This document shows, piece after piece, positions 61,619-64,000 of a stretch of 64,000 bases of DNA; position 1 is the first letter of the stretch; each line of letters opens with the position of its first letter. The translations under genes and the position numbers were made by a program. Origin of the DNA: Chrysogorgia sp. JL179-B06 (lineage: Eukaryota > Cnidaria > Anthozoa > Scleralcyonacea > Chrysogorgiidae). Under the pieces are notes generated by a model, which saw only the letters and a program-made list of their open reading frames with translations, was not told the DNA's origin and made no database searches. Location: positions 6,586,001-6,650,000 of the forward strand of contig JAYKKM010000047.1 of assembly GCA_035772405.1 (NCBI GenBank), written 5' to 3'.

Positions 61619-64000
61619 TTAGTCCGTTTGCTCGCTACTCTCAGTGGTGTCTCTCACTACAATGTTTTTGTGACCATACGCGTAGGAGTCAATACCATTT
61701 TCTAAAAGGTATCGTTTGTCGTCAAAGCAGGACAGCGACACTTTATTAATTTCGTAGCTACCAATCTGATGTTTGACACTTCTAATGGTCTTCATTGTGT
61801 GTCGCAATTGTTTCTGCTCAAGTAGCGCACTTTTGTAATCTTCATGTCTGATTACTTTTTTAATTATATTTTTTCTAATACCTTTAGCGGTTTTCCCACC
61901 ACCCCCACCCTCTTTCAAATAGCTGTACATTTTACTGCGCAACCCAACGAATTCAATAATTGGCGCCCCAGCGCACTCGTCCTTCATCTTCCCAATAACT
62001 TTCTTATTCTCTCTAAAAAAGAATGGGCTGTCTGCAGGATAGTCGCTATTATCAAACTTTTCGCACTCCATCATAAAGTCGGAATAAACGTCGCCAGTTT
62101 TGATTGAGTACAACAGACTGTCAGTGTCAGTGAAGTGCAATCTGCAGGTGTCGCTAGAGTACTTTTTCATAATATAATTGTAGTGAAAATTGTACATCAG
62201 CGTTTTACTCAAGTCTAGTATGCACATACCCACATATGCGGGTCTATTTAGTGTCAGCGTTTCTTTAACCTTATGGACAGCAACTAAGTTCTCGCTAAAT
62301 ATTTTGCAAGACACAAACGTCGGCTTCGAGACAAGCTTTTCTAATTTCTTCGCAGTGGTCACTAATCTTACGTCCACACGCTTCCTCAAATTTTCCATCG
62401 TTTTTCCGAACACACTGTTATTCATCAACTTGAAGAAATCCTTCTCAAAAGCGTTCTTAGCCGCGGTTCTTTTGACTGTGTTAAAGTCAATGTACTTGCC
62501 TAGCCACTTGGACTGGTCAAACTGCAGGACCCTGTGAATCTTATTGATTTTTAATCCAAGATCCATGTACAACTGCAGATTTCCGTAGTGACACACATAC
62601 TTTTTTTTACCCCTCAAATTAGTCACCAACTTCTTCACACCACCAACACTCACGTTAAACTTATTTTTGATTTTTGTGCAGTACTCCGACAACATGTCAA
62701 CGGTTATCTCCATCTTCTCAGGAGCCAGCGGGTAATCGTTGTGTAGGTCATGCAAATGGTCTGGGTACTCCAAGTCGACTTCAAGCATCAGGCCCTTTTT
62801 ACTATTGTTGTGATAGTCGTGTAGATTAACCTTTTCTATTTCTTTCTCAGTCAACCACTTGAAGCCGCCCGTAGGTAGACTTCGACTCATTGCCCATCCA
62901 TACAAATTGTTGGCATCAAGGTACATCAAATACTTCGACTCTTGCTCTTTGTCATACCCTTCCATGTACTTATTATTCGCCACGCCATGTCTGTTGCATA
63001 TGTAGCTCACACCACCACGCATACCTAATTCTACGAACTGGAACATGTCAATGTCGGACAATAATTCGAGTTCCACTCCAGTCATCTTTAACATGGCGTC
63101 CCAAGCCAATCCAGGCGATGTGAAATAGTGACACGGGTCTAATTTATACTCGCGATGGCATGTCTTTCTAAAGTTCTCAAAAACGTCGGCAAGCAAGAGC
63201 ACGTCACTTTTCAAATACAGGTCGTGATACCCACCCATGTTTTCAACGTCGAAGTAGTCCCACACATCGATGGCACGCTCGTGCTGTAGAAATCAACTGT
63301 AGAAATAACGCTGTAAGAATTCTTTTTTGGAGGGTAGCTCACGCTCATCGAATTTTTCAAAGGAGTCCATGTAGTCGTAGGGATAGACCCCCTTTCTTGT
63401 CATGAGTGCCAACCCCTCGTCGCGAAACACTTCTGACGTGTATTTGAAAGGGTCCCTTGGTAGGTTCTTCACCAAGTTGTCTAGACCACTACTCATGAAC
63501 TGAAAGCTGTCCAAGAACACCAAGTTTTTTCCAAGCATGAACGCCATGTACTTCTCCATGTTGTTTGGTATCACGTTAATGTCTTGACCAAACTTGCCAA
63601 TCTCCTGCATGATGAAATGACTATCGTAGCCACGTAAGTTATGAAAGATCACAGGAATTTTATCAGTCAACTTAAAGTTCACGTTACACTGACGATGTGC
63701 AGACCCTCTGTACTTACCTGACACGTGACAGTGGTCTCTCACTCTAACGTCAGCGCTGGTGTACTCAACGCTACAAATATGACAACTCTTGGCCTCGTCG
63801 AAATTCTTCTTATCGTCATCAGTCAGCACCATTTCTTTGTTAAAGTGACTCTCAGATGTTTCTTTACAATATTCAACAATTTCTAACATCTCCTCAATGA
63901 ACTTGTTAACTGCGTTTTCACCGCGGTACACTTTTACTGGCTTACTATACTCGTCGTCGTAGCAACAAACCAATTTATACCCATAACCACAGTCGACGTG
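61619..64000 (-). pseudogene. polB: PolB of the second Polinton, interrupted
   Basis: The minus-strand frame enters from the window edge (HVDCGYGYKLVCCYDDEYSK) and is open to 63,293. A short divergent stretch with one TGA (about 63,265-63,320) follows. It then continues in the same frame to 61,619, ending SSEQTD. Motifs are the same as in the complete copy: NLRGYDSHF, LDANNLYG, MNNSVFGKT and TDTDSLL. Differences are scattered single substitutions, so identity is very high. The lost segment sits just before the Exo III block, where the complete copy has SVLNDEDITEEM. One stop makes this copy a probable pseudogene. Confidence 0.88.

Larger units (their letters stand above)
60865..64000 (-). mobile_element. 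Second Polinton, inverted, cut by the window edge
   Basis: Begins with AGTAGTATACAGAGTGGGGG, two or so differences from the tip of the first element. A diverged terminal repeat to about 61,615 has the same CCACTAGA/TCTAGTGG hairpin (loop changed) and ATCCAAATGGATAGC block. PolB follows on the minus strand. The two Polintons are therefore tail to tail, 8.1 kb apart. The target duplication cannot be checked because the other end lies outside; the 6 bp before the tip are TATTTA. Confidence 0.9.

Overview
The window looks like repeat-rich nuclear DNA of an invertebrate, most likely a cnidarian. That inference rests on the mix of sequence families: a P2X7 C-terminal-domain gene, an rva_4-type integrase, Penelope-like GIY-YIG fragments, cnidarian-type Polinton polymerases, Ty3 and BEL/Pao debris, and AT-rich intergenic DNA. 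There are no bacterial operons or CRISPR arrays. The species cannot be named from sequence alone.

Layout. 1-3.3 kb: a giant foldback palindrome built from 16-bp minisatellite arrays, with broken relatives. 4.3-8.9 kb: traces of host-type genes (a HECT-like exon, a decayed rva_4 integrase, the last exon of a membrane protein). 9-16.3 kb: microsatellites, a Penelope GIY-YIG fragment, a PolB remnant carrying an intron-like gap, and a ~370-400 bp satellite. 16.3-20.4 kb: an integrase fragment, three TTAA-flanked MITEs, a GAATCC minisatellite and a perfect 44-bp-arm palindrome. 21.2-25.7 kb: a decayed Ty3/gypsy retrotransposon on the minus strand. 25.7-34.2 kb: a Tc1-type HTH fragment, a P2X7-like gene fragment, assorted short tandem repeats and a BEL/Pao fragment.

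The centrepiece is a complete Polinton/Maverick (polintovirus-like) element at 34,274-52,769. It is 18,496 bp long, has 569-bp terminal inverted repeats and is flanked by the 6-bp target duplication ATAATG. Its left, minus-strand block holds a small MG-start protein, the packaging ATPase, the double-jelly-roll major capsid protein, a duplicated coiled-coil/membrane protein pair, a chromodomain integrase and a penton-like minor capsid protein. The right, mostly plus-strand block holds a 490-aa orphan, a fibre-like protein, two tiny MG-start proteins, a BRO-N/VRR-NUC/zinc-finger fusion, a thymidine kinase and a zinc-finger protein (both minus strand), three small membrane proteins, a possible VLTF3-like factor and protein-primed PolB. 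The integrase carries a frameshift and both duplicated membrane genes are broken, so this copy looks recently inserted but damaged. No adenain-like protease was recognised.

A second Polinton of the same family begins at 60,865 and runs off the right edge in the opposite orientation. Its PolB is very similar but has a stop, and its terminal repeat is diverged and internally duplicated. The 8 kb between the two elements holds a tRNA-like gene, a dispersed repeat family and a Penelope fragment.

All calls come from reading the sequence and its translations by eye. No database search was run.
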